Below, one piece after another: positions 7,912 through 14,661 of a stretch of DNA of 33,525 nucleotides. A model generated the notes under the pieces. The model did not search any database. It worked only from the letters and a program-made list of their open reading frames with translations, and was not told the DNA's origin. Position 1 is the stretch's first letter. The number at the start of each line of letters is the position of its first letter. The translations under genes were made by a program, and so were the position numbers. Origin of the DNA: an uncultured Lachnospiraceae bacterium (GTDB taxonomy: Bacteria > Bacillota > Clostridia > Lachnospirales > Lachnospiraceae); NCBI GenBank assembly GCA_905201915.1, contig CAJKQE010000020.1, positions 1 to 33,525 of the forward strand, given 5' to 3'.

Positions 7912-7932
7912 GAGGGTGCCAAAAGCACCCTC
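7912..7932. terminator. Short stable hairpin after the M14 carboxypeptidase gene
   Basis: GAGGGTGC and GCACCCTC form a perfect 8-bp stem with an A/T-rich loop, six bases beyond the stop of the gene at 7939-8823. Neither strand has a good T run straight after the stem, so it may be a weak terminator, an mRNA 3' end stabiliser, or part of a small RNA. Confidence 0.5.
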
Positions 7933-7938
7933 ATTCTC

Positions 7939-8823
7939 CTACATAAAGCAAAGAATATTCTTCCAGACATTTTTATTTTTTTCCCATATTTCAGGAAATT
8001 CCCCTTCCAAAAGAGGGGAGTCTCCTTTACCAATTTCTATGGTAACACTGGGAATTTTCATTTCCAAAAGCGCCCAGTCTTTATATCCTGCCGGAGCTGT
8101 GGTATCCCATCCCTCTATAAGCTCATATCCCGTTGTATCCCCTATAATTTTTGCCAGTTTTTTCGTATCTTCTCTTAATTTTCCCTGCTGTCCGAAATCC
8201 CAATAAATCACCTCTCCTGACGAATGATAACTAATGGTTGCCTGAAATTTTTCTTTCCTTGTAAGCTTAGTAAGAAATTTTGTTTCCACTTCTGACTCCG
8301 GACATTCTCCCTTATATTGTTCTGAGGAAGGTTCTTGTTTTTCACATTGATACTCCTCCCAAAAAGCAGCAAAATTCCGATTTAAATCCACACCTCTTGC
8401 ATTGGATTTCCACTTCATAAAATCTTCTTCTTTCATTTCTAAAAGTTTTTCTTTCAATTTTTTATTTCTAATCCCATTTATACCTCTGTGACACAGCGCC
8501 GCTCCATCAGGATTTACCATAGGGATTATATGTATTGCCACATCATAATTTTCTATTCCGTTTTTACAAATATTTTGAAGAAAATATTCTGTCTGTTTCA
8601 CTAAAAGCTTTGCTGTCATATATTCTCTCCCATGAATGGTTCCTGTAAATAACAGCTTTCTTCCTGCGTTTTTATTTCCCACGATTATCCTGTAAATTTC
8701 TCTGTCATCAAAACTCTTTCCCAGACTGTCAATCCAAAGTTTTTCCTGATATTGATACAGCAGATTTCTCAATTCTTTTTCCATGGTTCCATACTCATAT
8801 AGTAAAATTCTGTCATTATACAT
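7939..8823 (-). CDS. M14-family zinc carboxypeptidase
   Basis: This is a 294-residue metallopeptidase. The zinc ligands and catalytic residues are visible: HGRE at 64-67 (H64, E67), H200 in SYHSSGE, the substrate-carboxylate site N148/R149 in RGVDLNRNF, and the general base E263 in TIEIG. There is no signal peptide or membrane segment, so it is predicted to be cytoplasmic. Cytoplasmic M14 enzymes such as MpaA trim murein peptides, and this is the most likely kind of substrate, by inference only. A GAGGG lies eight bases before the ATG. It is divergent from the HAD gene; the two share a 64-base promoter region in which the HAD -35 box abuts this start codon. Confidence 0.9.
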   Translation of the reverse strand: MYNDRILLYEYGTMEKELRNLLYQYQEKLWIDSLGKSFDDREIYRIIVGNKNAGRKLLFTGTIHGREYMTAKLLVKQTEYFLQNICKNGIENYDVAIHIIPMVNPDGAALCHRGINGIRNKKLKEKLLEMKEEDFMKWKSNARGVDLNRNFAAFWEEYQCEKQEPSSEQYKGECPESEVETKFLTKLTRKEKFQATISYHSSGEVIYWDFGQQGKLREDTKKLAKIIGDTTGYELIEGWDTTAPAGYKDWALLEMKIPSVTIEIGKGDSPLLEGEFPEIWEKNKNVWKNILCFM

Positions 8824-8851
8824 TGACGATACCCTCGAAAATTATTATAAT
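8823..8851 (+). promoter_or_regulatory. Promoter of the HAD hydrolase gene
   Basis: TTGACG (8823-8828), 17 bases and TATAAT (8846-8851) make a near-consensus promoter. Its first base overlaps the start codon of the divergent carboxypeptidase. A minus-strand TATAAT (8844-8849) shares the same AT-rich core, without a good -35. Confidence 0.82.
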
Positions 8852-8887
8852 AGTACAATAGATATTCTAAAAAAGGGAGATTAAGAA

Positions 8888-9721
8888 GTGAAAAACATGA
8901 AACGACTTCTTGCAATCATTGGAGTCGGTCTTTTAGTAGGTATGTACGTGTTGACTTTTATTCTATCTCTAACAGACCATTCTAAGACAGGCAGTATGCT
9001 CATGGCATCTCTTTATGCTACTGTGGTGATACCTGTTCTCTTGTATGCCTTTATGCTGGTATACAAATGGACACATCCCAAAAATGAAGAAATACCAAAA
9101 ATCTCTGCGGAAACTTCCGAAATCGATACGCTGATTTTTGATATTGGCAATGTGCTTGCAAAATATGACTGGAAGAAACTCTTAAAAGAATTAGGATATG
9201 ATGAAAAAACGGGAACTGCTGTAGCCAAAGCCGTTTTTCTCAGCAAGGAATGGGCTGAAGCTGACCGTGGAACTCTGTCAGAAGAAGAACTTTTACAGAC
9301 CTTTATTTCCAATGCACCTAGCTACGAAAAAGAAATTCGTGAAACCTTTGATGCTGTTGGAAAAACGATTTCCACCTATCCTTACACCAAAGACTGGCTT
9401 AGTTATTTGAAAAAACGAGGCTATAAGATTTATATTTTATCCAACTTTGCAAAACCCGTCTATGACCGGTGCATAAACGAGCTGGACTTTCTAAATCTTG
9501 TAGATGGAGGATATATGTCCTGGCAAATACACTACATAAAGCCTGAACCGGAAATTTATCAAAAACTGATTACAGATTTTAAAATCATTCCACAGAAAGC
9601 TGTATTTATTGATGATTTAATGGACAATGTCGCTGAAGCACGTGCACTTGGCTTCCATGCAGTTCATTTTACAGGCAAGAAAAATGCAGTTCGACAATTA
9701 TTGGATTTCGGAGTAAAATAA
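8888..9721 (+). CDS. Membrane-anchored HAD-family hydrolase
   Basis: This 277-residue protein begins with two membrane segments (about residues 6-28 and 38-60). A HAD subfamily IA domain from about 78 to the end follows. Motif I is FDIGNVLAKYD with nucleophile D85. Motif II is ILSNF (S185). The motif III lysine is K218 in YIKPE, and motif IV is FIDD (D242, D243). The DxGNV form of motif I is typical of YihX-like sugar-phosphate phosphatases. The helical cap lies between motif I and motif II. The start is GTG at 8888, because GGGAG lies eight bases before it; the ATG three codons on is too far. A two-helix anchor on this normally soluble domain is unusual. A shared terminator follows. Confidence 0.9.
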   Translation: MKNMKRLLAIIGVGLLVGMYVLTFILSLTDHSKTGSMLMASLYATVVIPVLLYAFMLVYKWTHPKNEEIPKISAETSEIDTLIFDIGNVLAKYDWKKLLKELGYDEKTGTAVAKAVFLSKEWAEADRGTLSEEELLQTFISNAPSYEKEIRETFDAVGKTISTYPYTKDWLSYLKKRGYKIYILSNFAKPVYDRCINELDFLNLVDGGYMSWQIHYIKPEPEIYQKLITDFKIIPQKAVFIDDLMDNVAEARALGFHAVHFTGKKNAVRQLLDFGVK

Positions 9722-9760
9722 AAAAGCAGCAATAGGCCACATAACCTATTGCTGTTTTTT
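9721..9760. terminator. Bidirectional terminator between the HAD gene and nhaC
   Basis: CAGCAATAGG (9727-9736) pairs perfectly with CCTATTGCTG (9745-9754). It is flanked by an A run on the left and a T run on the right, so it can stop both converging transcripts. Confidence 0.93.
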
Positions 9761-11045
9761 ATTTTGTAGTTCTTCTTCTAAACAGAATAAATAAAATCGC
9801 ACTGACACCCATTAAAATTGGATAAAACAAATATGGCATAATCTGTACCGGAGACAGTGCAGAAAGTCCTGCTGCTGTTAAAAGCTGCGCTCCGTAAGGG
9901 ATAATACCCTGTCCTACCGATGCAAAAATATCCAGCAAAGAAGCACTTCTTCTTGGAGATACATCAAATTCCTCACTGATTTCTTTTGCAATAGGCCCTG
10001 ACATAACAATCGCTACTGTATTATTCGCAGTACAGCAATCTACTAACAATGCCAAAATAGAAATACCAAACTCTCCGCCTCTTGGTCCGTTAATTCTTTT
10101 CTTAATTAAATTTAAAATAAATTCAATTCCACCGTATTCCTTTACTAAAGCTACAATAGCAGCCACAATAATAGAGATAACGGTAATATCATACATACTG
10201 GTAATTCCTTCGCCCATTTTCTGGAAAACTTCTCCAATGGCAAAAGCTCCGGTTCCCACACCAACAATAGCGGATAAAATTGTTCCTGCAATCAAAACTA
10301 TGAATACATTAATTCCAATCAAAGCACCAATCAGCACAACCAAATATGGAACTACTTTCACAATCTGATAATTCAGTTCTTCATCAATATTTCCTGCGTT
10401 TCCACTGGCAATAAAGAAGAAAATAACAGCTGTTATAATTGCTGCCGGCAATACAATAAGGAAATTTTCCTTGAATTTATCCTTCATTTCACATCCCTGT
10501 GTTCGAACAGCTGCAATTGTTGTATCAGAAATCATGGATAAATTATCACCAAACATAGCGCCGCATACAATGGCACCCATACAAATCGGCACAGCAATTC
10601 CTGTTTTTTCTGCAATCCCCACACCAATAGGAGCCATTGCCGTAATTGTTCCCACAGATGTTCCCATAGACACGGAAATAAAGCATCCGATAATAAATAA
10701 TCCTACTACTGCAATAGATGACGGCATAATAGAAAGCCCTAAATTTACAGTACTTTCTACTCCCCCAGCTGCCTTAATCGTACCGGAAAAAGCACCGGCA
10801 GCAAGGAAAATCAGACACATTGTCACGATATTTTCTTCTCCGATACCTTTAGAAATAATGGAAATCTTATCGTGAAAACGCACTCTGGGGTTCTGTAAAA
10901 ACGCCACAACCAAAGCGATTAAAAATCCCACAATGGCAGGCATTGTATAAAAATCATTGGAAATAATTCCCGCACCGATAAAGATGACAAGGAATATTCC
11001 AATGGGTAAAAGCGCCGAAGCTCTCCCCTTCTTTTCCTGTTTCAT
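9759..11045 (-). CDS. NhaC-family Na+/H+ antiporter
   Basis: This is a very hydrophobic protein of about 428 residues with roughly 11-12 membrane segments. Conserved NhaC-type stretches are visible: SMGTSVGTITAMAPIG, GAMFGDNLSMISDTTI and the CCTANNTVAIVMSGPIA loop. The family exchanges Na+ (in some relatives organic acids such as malate/lactate) for protons across the cytoplasmic membrane, so the true substrate is open. The start was moved to the ATG at 11045. AGAGGA lies six bases before it, whereas the ATG five codons upstream has no proper site. It follows purB by 27 bases and is probably in the same transcript, and it ends inside the shared terminator. Confidence 0.9.
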   Translation of the reverse strand: MKQEKKGRASALLPIGIFLVIFIGAGIISNDFYTMPAIVGFLIALVVAFLQNPRVRFHDKISIISKGIGEENIVTMCLIFLAAGAFSGTIKAAGGVESTVNLGLSIMPSSIAVVGLFIIGCFISVSMGTSVGTITAMAPIGVGIAEKTGIAVPICMGAIVCGAMFGDNLSMISDTTIAAVRTQGCEMKDKFKENFLIVLPAAIITAVIFFFIASGNAGNIDEELNYQIVKVVPYLVVLIGALIGINVFIVLIAGTILSAIVGVGTGAFAIGEVFQKMGEGITSMYDITVISIIVAAIVALVKEYGGIEFILNLIKKRINGPRGGEFGISILALLVDCCTANNTVAIVMSGPIAKEISEEFDVSPRRSASLLDIFASVGQGIIPYGAQLLTAAGLSALSPVQIMPYLFYPILMGVSAILFILFRRRTTK

Positions 11046-11072
11046 ATCATGTCCTCTCATTTCTGTTGTATT

Positions 11073-12506
11073 TTACACGTTGATTTCTGCTGTCATACCC
11101 AGAAGCTCTTTATTTGCCTCCAAAACAGGATGAACTACTTTCTTTAAGAAGTTATCTACCTGAACTGCCGCACGTCCTGTATATTTTGCAGGCTCCATAG
11201 TTTTCTGCAACTCTTCCAGTGTCATGTTAAACGCCGGATCAGCAGCAATCAGTTCCAGAAGATTGTTATCTTTACCTTCTACTTTTACATTTCTTCCTGC
11301 TTCCATAGAAAGCTCGCGAATTCTTTCATGTAATTCCTGACGGTCTCCCCCTGCTTTTACAGCATCCATCATAATATTTTCTGTAGCCATAAATGGAAGT
11401 TCACTTCTTAAACGTTTTTCGATAACTTTTGGATATACAACCAAACCGTCTACCACATTTAAGCAAAGGTCTAAAATACCGTCAATGGCAAGGAAGCCTT
11501 CCGGAACAGAAAGACGTTTATTTGCAGAGTCATCCAATGTTCTTTCAAACCACTGTGTTGCAGATGTAATGGCAGGATTTAACGCATCTACCATAACAAA
11601 TCTGGACAGAGACGCAATTCTTTCACTTCTCATCGGGTTTCTCTTATATGCCATAGCAGAAGAACCGATCTGGCTCTTTTCAAAAGGCTCTTCTACTTCT
11701 TTTAAGTGCTGAAGCAGACGGATATCATTGGAGAATTTATGAGCGCTTGCAGCAATTCCTGCCAGCACGTTTAAAACTCTTGTATCTACTTTACGGGAAT
11801 AAGTCTGACCGGAAACAGGATAGCATTCCTTAAAGCCCATTTTCTGTGCAATCATTGGATCAATTTTATCAATGGTTTCCTGATCGCCATCAAATAATTC
11901 TAAAAAGCTTGCCTGTGTTCCTGTTGTTCCTTTAGATCCTAACAGTTTCATTGTACTAAGTACAAAATCTAAATCTTCTAAATCTAATAAGAATTCCTGC
12001 ATCCAAAGAGTTGCTCTCTTTCCTACTGTTGTAGGCTGTGCAGGCTGAAAATGAGTAAATGCAAGTGTTGGCAGAGCTTTATGTTCCTCTGCGAATTTTG
12101 CCAATTCTGCAATAACATTCACCAGTTTTTTACGAACCAGTTTTAACGCCTCTGTCATAACAATAATATCTGTATTGTCACCTACATAACAGCTTGTTGC
12201 ACCTAAATGAATAATTCCCTTTGCTTTCGGACACTGTACCCCATAAGCATACACATGGGACATAACATCATGACGAACCTGTTTTTCTCTTTCCTTTGCC
12301 ACATCGTAATTGATGTTATCTGCGTTGGCTTTTAATTCATCAATCTGTTCCTGGGTAATATTCAAACCTAATTCCTTTTCAGTTTCAGCCAAAGCAATCC
12401 ACAATTTTCTCCATGTGCGGAATTTCATATCCGGAGAAAAAATATACTGCATTTCTCTGCTTGCATAACGCTCGGATAGTGGGCTTACATATCTGTCTGT
12501 ACTCAT
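11073..12506 (-). CDS. purB: Adenylosuccinate lyase
   Basis: PurB carries out two fumarate-releasing steps of purine synthesis: SAICAR to AICAR, and adenylosuccinate to AMP. The fumarase/aspartase superfamily signature GSSAMAYKRNPMRSER is at about residues 281-296 (catalytic Ser282). The general acid/base His is in THFQPAQ near 151-157. At 477 residues it is the longer PurB type. AGAGGT precedes the ATG. The gene has its own promoter (12556-12584) and is followed by nhaC. It is about 7 kb from purC and not in an operon with it. Confidence 0.97.
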   Translation of the reverse strand: MSTDRYVSPLSERYASREMQYIFSPDMKFRTWRKLWIALAETEKELGLNITQEQIDELKANADNINYDVAKEREKQVRHDVMSHVYAYGVQCPKAKGIIHLGATSCYVGDNTDIIVMTEALKLVRKKLVNVIAELAKFAEEHKALPTLAFTHFQPAQPTTVGKRATLWMQEFLLDLEDLDFVLSTMKLLGSKGTTGTQASFLELFDGDQETIDKIDPMIAQKMGFKECYPVSGQTYSRKVDTRVLNVLAGIAASAHKFSNDIRLLQHLKEVEEPFEKSQIGSSAMAYKRNPMRSERIASLSRFVMVDALNPAITSATQWFERTLDDSANKRLSVPEGFLAIDGILDLCLNVVDGLVVYPKVIEKRLRSELPFMATENIMMDAVKAGGDRQELHERIRELSMEAGRNVKVEGKDNNLLELIAADPAFNMTLEELQKTMEPAKYTGRAAVQVDNFLKKVVHPVLEANKELLGMTAEINV

Positions 12507-12555
12507 ATTCTTCTTACCTCTGCTTTCTTATACTTACTCAGTGTAATACATCTGG

Positions 12556-12584
12556 ATTATATCTCATTAACTTTAAAAACACAA
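12556..12584 (-). promoter_or_regulatory. Promoter of purB
   Basis: TTGTGT (12579-12584), 17 bases and a perfect TATAAT (12556-12561) lie on the minus strand, about 50 bases before the purB start. The -35 box is weak. Confidence 0.6.
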
Positions 12585-12612
12585 GACGAAAATGCTCCTG
12601 CAAAGCCATTCT

Positions 12613-12882
12613 CTAAAATCCTGTACTTCTGTGATATTCTTTAATAAATCCTTCTAAATATTTTCCCGGCTCTTGATTTTGCAGTTCATCCACACTCTCA
12701 CCGGCATTTTTCAAATTTTCTTTTATTTCTTCCTGCACCTGGGGAGAAACTCCCATACGGTTGCATATTCCCGGAAATTCCTCCGGTTTTCCCATACAAC
12801 ACGCCATAAGATAATGAGAAAGGACCTGCTTTGTATGTAAAAACTGGTATGCTTTCAAAAAACATTCTGCCGCTTCTTCAAA
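12613..12882 (-). pseudogene. C-terminal remnant of the TPR-like gene, beyond an in-frame TAG
   Basis: This stretch continues in exactly the same frame as the gene at 12883-13389, after a single TAG codon. It reads FEEAAECFLKAYQF and then a helical, acidic tail to a second TAG at 12613. The sequence across the stop (GCSYLHLF, stop, FEEAAECFLKAYQ) reads as one tetratricopeptide-like helix pair, so a CAG-to-TAG change is the simplest explanation. There is no convincing ribosome binding site for restart; the only early in-frame candidate is a TTG. It is probably not translated, unless the TAG is read through. Confidence 0.75.
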
Positions 12883-13389
12883 CTAAAACAAATGCAGATA
12901 AGAACATCCCATATTGTGATAAATCCCGCCACGAAACTGCTCTCCCAGCCCTTCCTTATCTTCTTTCAAAAGTGCATTTTCATAAATCTTAATAGCATTC
13001 ACATACATCTTATTTTCTACCAGATAATCTCCCTTTTTCTTCTCACGAAGAACTTTTGGCTGCTGCTCCAACAAAGAAATCTGCTCATTTAATTTCTTAA
13101 ATTCCTGATGTGTCAGATAATTAATTTCCTTAAATACAGCAAGAATAAATTCGCCTGTTCCCATATTTTCTTCCAATACCTTATAAAGACGGCGATATAA
13201 TTTCTCCAGACCAAATTCTTTACGAATCCAATCACAAAGATGCTCATTTAATATACTTTCATCCAAAAGATAAATGTTATGGTAAAAATAATAGCACAGC
13301 TCCTCAATACTATAAATATTGGTGCTGATATTCTCGATATAATAGGGAATTTCTGCTCTTTTTAACTGACATAAAATATATCCGCTCAT
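12883..13389 (-). CDS. TPR-like helical protein, truncated by TAG (DUF5716/5717 cluster)
   Basis: This is the 168-residue N-terminal part of a gene that would be about 258 residues without the TAG at 12883-12885. It is predicted to be all-helical. The C-terminal half (KGDYLVENKMYVNAIKIYEN, then YHNMGCSYLHLF) has the look of tetratricopeptide repeats; the first 90 residues match nothing I recognise. GGAGG lies six bases before the ATG, and the gene starts 12 bases after the DUF5716 stop, so it is the last gene of that operon. Since the DUF5716 protein looks Hsp70-like, a TPR partner would make sense, but this is inference. The truncation removes the last repeat and tail. Confidence 0.75.
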   Translation of the reverse strand: MSGYILCQLKRAEIPYYIENISTNIYSIEELCYYFYHNIYLLDESILNEHLCDWIRKEFGLEKLYRRLYKVLEENMGTGEFILAVFKEINYLTHQEFKKLNEQISLLEQQPKVLREKKKGDYLVENKMYVNAIKIYENALLKEDKEGLGEQFRGGIYHNMGCSYLHLF

Positions 13390-13401
13390 TCATATCCTCC
13401 T

Positions 13402-14649
13402 TTACCATGACACTTTTTCTGTCCATACGTTTCCATTGGAAGGAAACATCTCTCCAAATCCCATGTCTTCCACAACAATCACACAGGTTTCGCTACTTTC
13501 ATAAGATATACAGATTTTTAGCCTTGTAGTTTTATTCGGTCTTTTCGGAAGCCCCGGAAGCTTCATACTAAATCTGGTTTTACTTCCACCTTCCATAGGG
13601 GTTACTACAAATTCCAAATCCTCTTTTTCATCTAATATCAGTTCCAATTCCCTATGAATTTCATACCAGTTCTTACCTGCTTCTACCAAAGGATACGTCT
13701 TCGGGGAACCGTTCACTAGCATTTCCATTGCCACATTATTTTGTATCAAAGAAGGACTTAAATACAAATATCCTTTTAAAATTCCTTCATCACATTTCTC
13801 TCTGGCTCCATAGCAAGCCCCTTTTACATAGAGATTATTTCCATAAAAAACGTGTCTCTGATTTCTGCACAAAAACGGAACAGAACGCACTGCCCACTCC
13901 TGATCAAATCCTTCTCCCACCATATAAATACTGGAATAAGGATCTTTTCCACAGGAACGGTCAATTAAACGGTAGAAATCCTCATCTCTCTTTACCGGAT
14001 CTGTGGATAATTCCGCTGTAATTCCATGCTCAATATACGCCATTGCCGGTCTTTTCTGGTTGTCAATCACCAATCTTGCAAAGGACACCTGATTATTGTC
14101 AAATAAGAACCAGCCGATTTTTCTTGTACAATTATCCTTCCTGTGGTTCATAACATAATAATAAAAGCTCTCATCATAATCCTGCAAAAAAATCTGATTT
14201 CTGGAAAATCCCATGCCTGCGGCTGCCTCATAAACCACCTGTACCATAGCGGAAGACAGCTTTGGAACGGTAATCATCAGCCCCTTTATCTGTCTTACAG
14301 GCTCTCCCCCTCCCAAAAGAGATAATACGCCTTTTAAATAAGCTTCCATAAGCTCGGCAGCCTCAAAAACCTTTTCTCCTACACGGACAGGTTCTGCCTC
14401 TCCCCATATACCTAACAGCCCGTTTACTGCAATTTCCCCTTCATTGGCTGAAAAATATTCTGCCTCCAGCCCGTAGTGCCAGATTTCCTTTTCCGGATTT
14501 ACGGATAACAGGGTGGGAAAAAGATACTGATTGCTCCCTGCCTTTACAGAAACAGAAATCGGCTCTTTCTCTTTCCTGTCGTAATAACAAAGCTGTGATT
14601 GAAGCTTTCCGATTTCCAGCCCTACTATAATGTTTCTCGTTTCGTTCAT
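13402..14649 (-). CDS. DUF5716-type protein, degenerate Hsp70/actin-like fold
   Basis: This is a 415-residue intact protein. The N terminus, NIIVGLEIGKLQSQLCYYD, has the layout of a phosphate-1 loop of Hsp70/actin ATPases. MVGEGF near the middle resembles the adenosine-site VGGGF. LMITVP near 120 corresponds to the usual Hsp70 strand ending in TVP. Catalytic Thr/Lys positions are not clearly kept, so ATPase activity is doubtful. The C-terminal third is beta-rich (LEFVVTPMEGG, TRLKICISYES), possibly a substrate-binding beta-sandwich. I recall the name DUF5716 for this family. The start was moved to the ATG at 14649, which has AAGGGG eight bases upstream; the GTG three codons earlier overlaps that site. 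It lies between the DUF5717 frame and the TPR gene, in one operon. Confidence 0.78.
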   Translation of the reverse strand: MNETRNIIVGLEIGKLQSQLCYYDRKEKEPISVSVKAGSNQYLFPTLLSVNPEKEIWHYGLEAEYFSANEGEIAVNGLLGIWGEAEPVRVGEKVFEAAELMEAYLKGVLSLLGGGEPVRQIKGLMITVPKLSSAMVQVVYEAAAGMGFSRNQIFLQDYDESFYYYVMNHRKDNCTRKIGWFLFDNNQVSFARLVIDNQKRPAMAYIEHGITAELSTDPVKRDEDFYRLIDRSCGKDPYSSIYMVGEGFDQEWAVRSVPFLCRNQRHVFYGNNLYVKGACYGAREKCDEGILKGYLYLSPSLIQNNVAMEMLVNGSPKTYPLVEAGKNWYEIHRELELILDEKEDLEFVVTPMEGGSKTRFSMKLPGLPKRPNKTTRLKICISYESSETCVIVVEDMGFGEMFPSNGNVWTEKVSW

Positions 14650-14661
14650 TTCTTTCACCCC

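Noticed and set aside
7792..8178. 128-codon plus-strand open frame overlapping the M14 gene
   Set aside because: Most of it lies opposite the M14 coding region. It has low-complexity hydrophobic content, no good ribosome binding site at its start, and no recognisable family.
12507..12612. Terminator between the TPR gene remnant and purB
   Set aside because: Only a weak imperfect repeat without a T run is present, so readthrough into purB cannot be excluded.
12613..12885. Amber readthrough or pyrrolysine at the in-frame TAG
   Set aside because: TAG terminates thrS and ilvE here, and no pyrrolysine gene or suppressor tRNA is visible in the window. A nonsense mutation is simpler.
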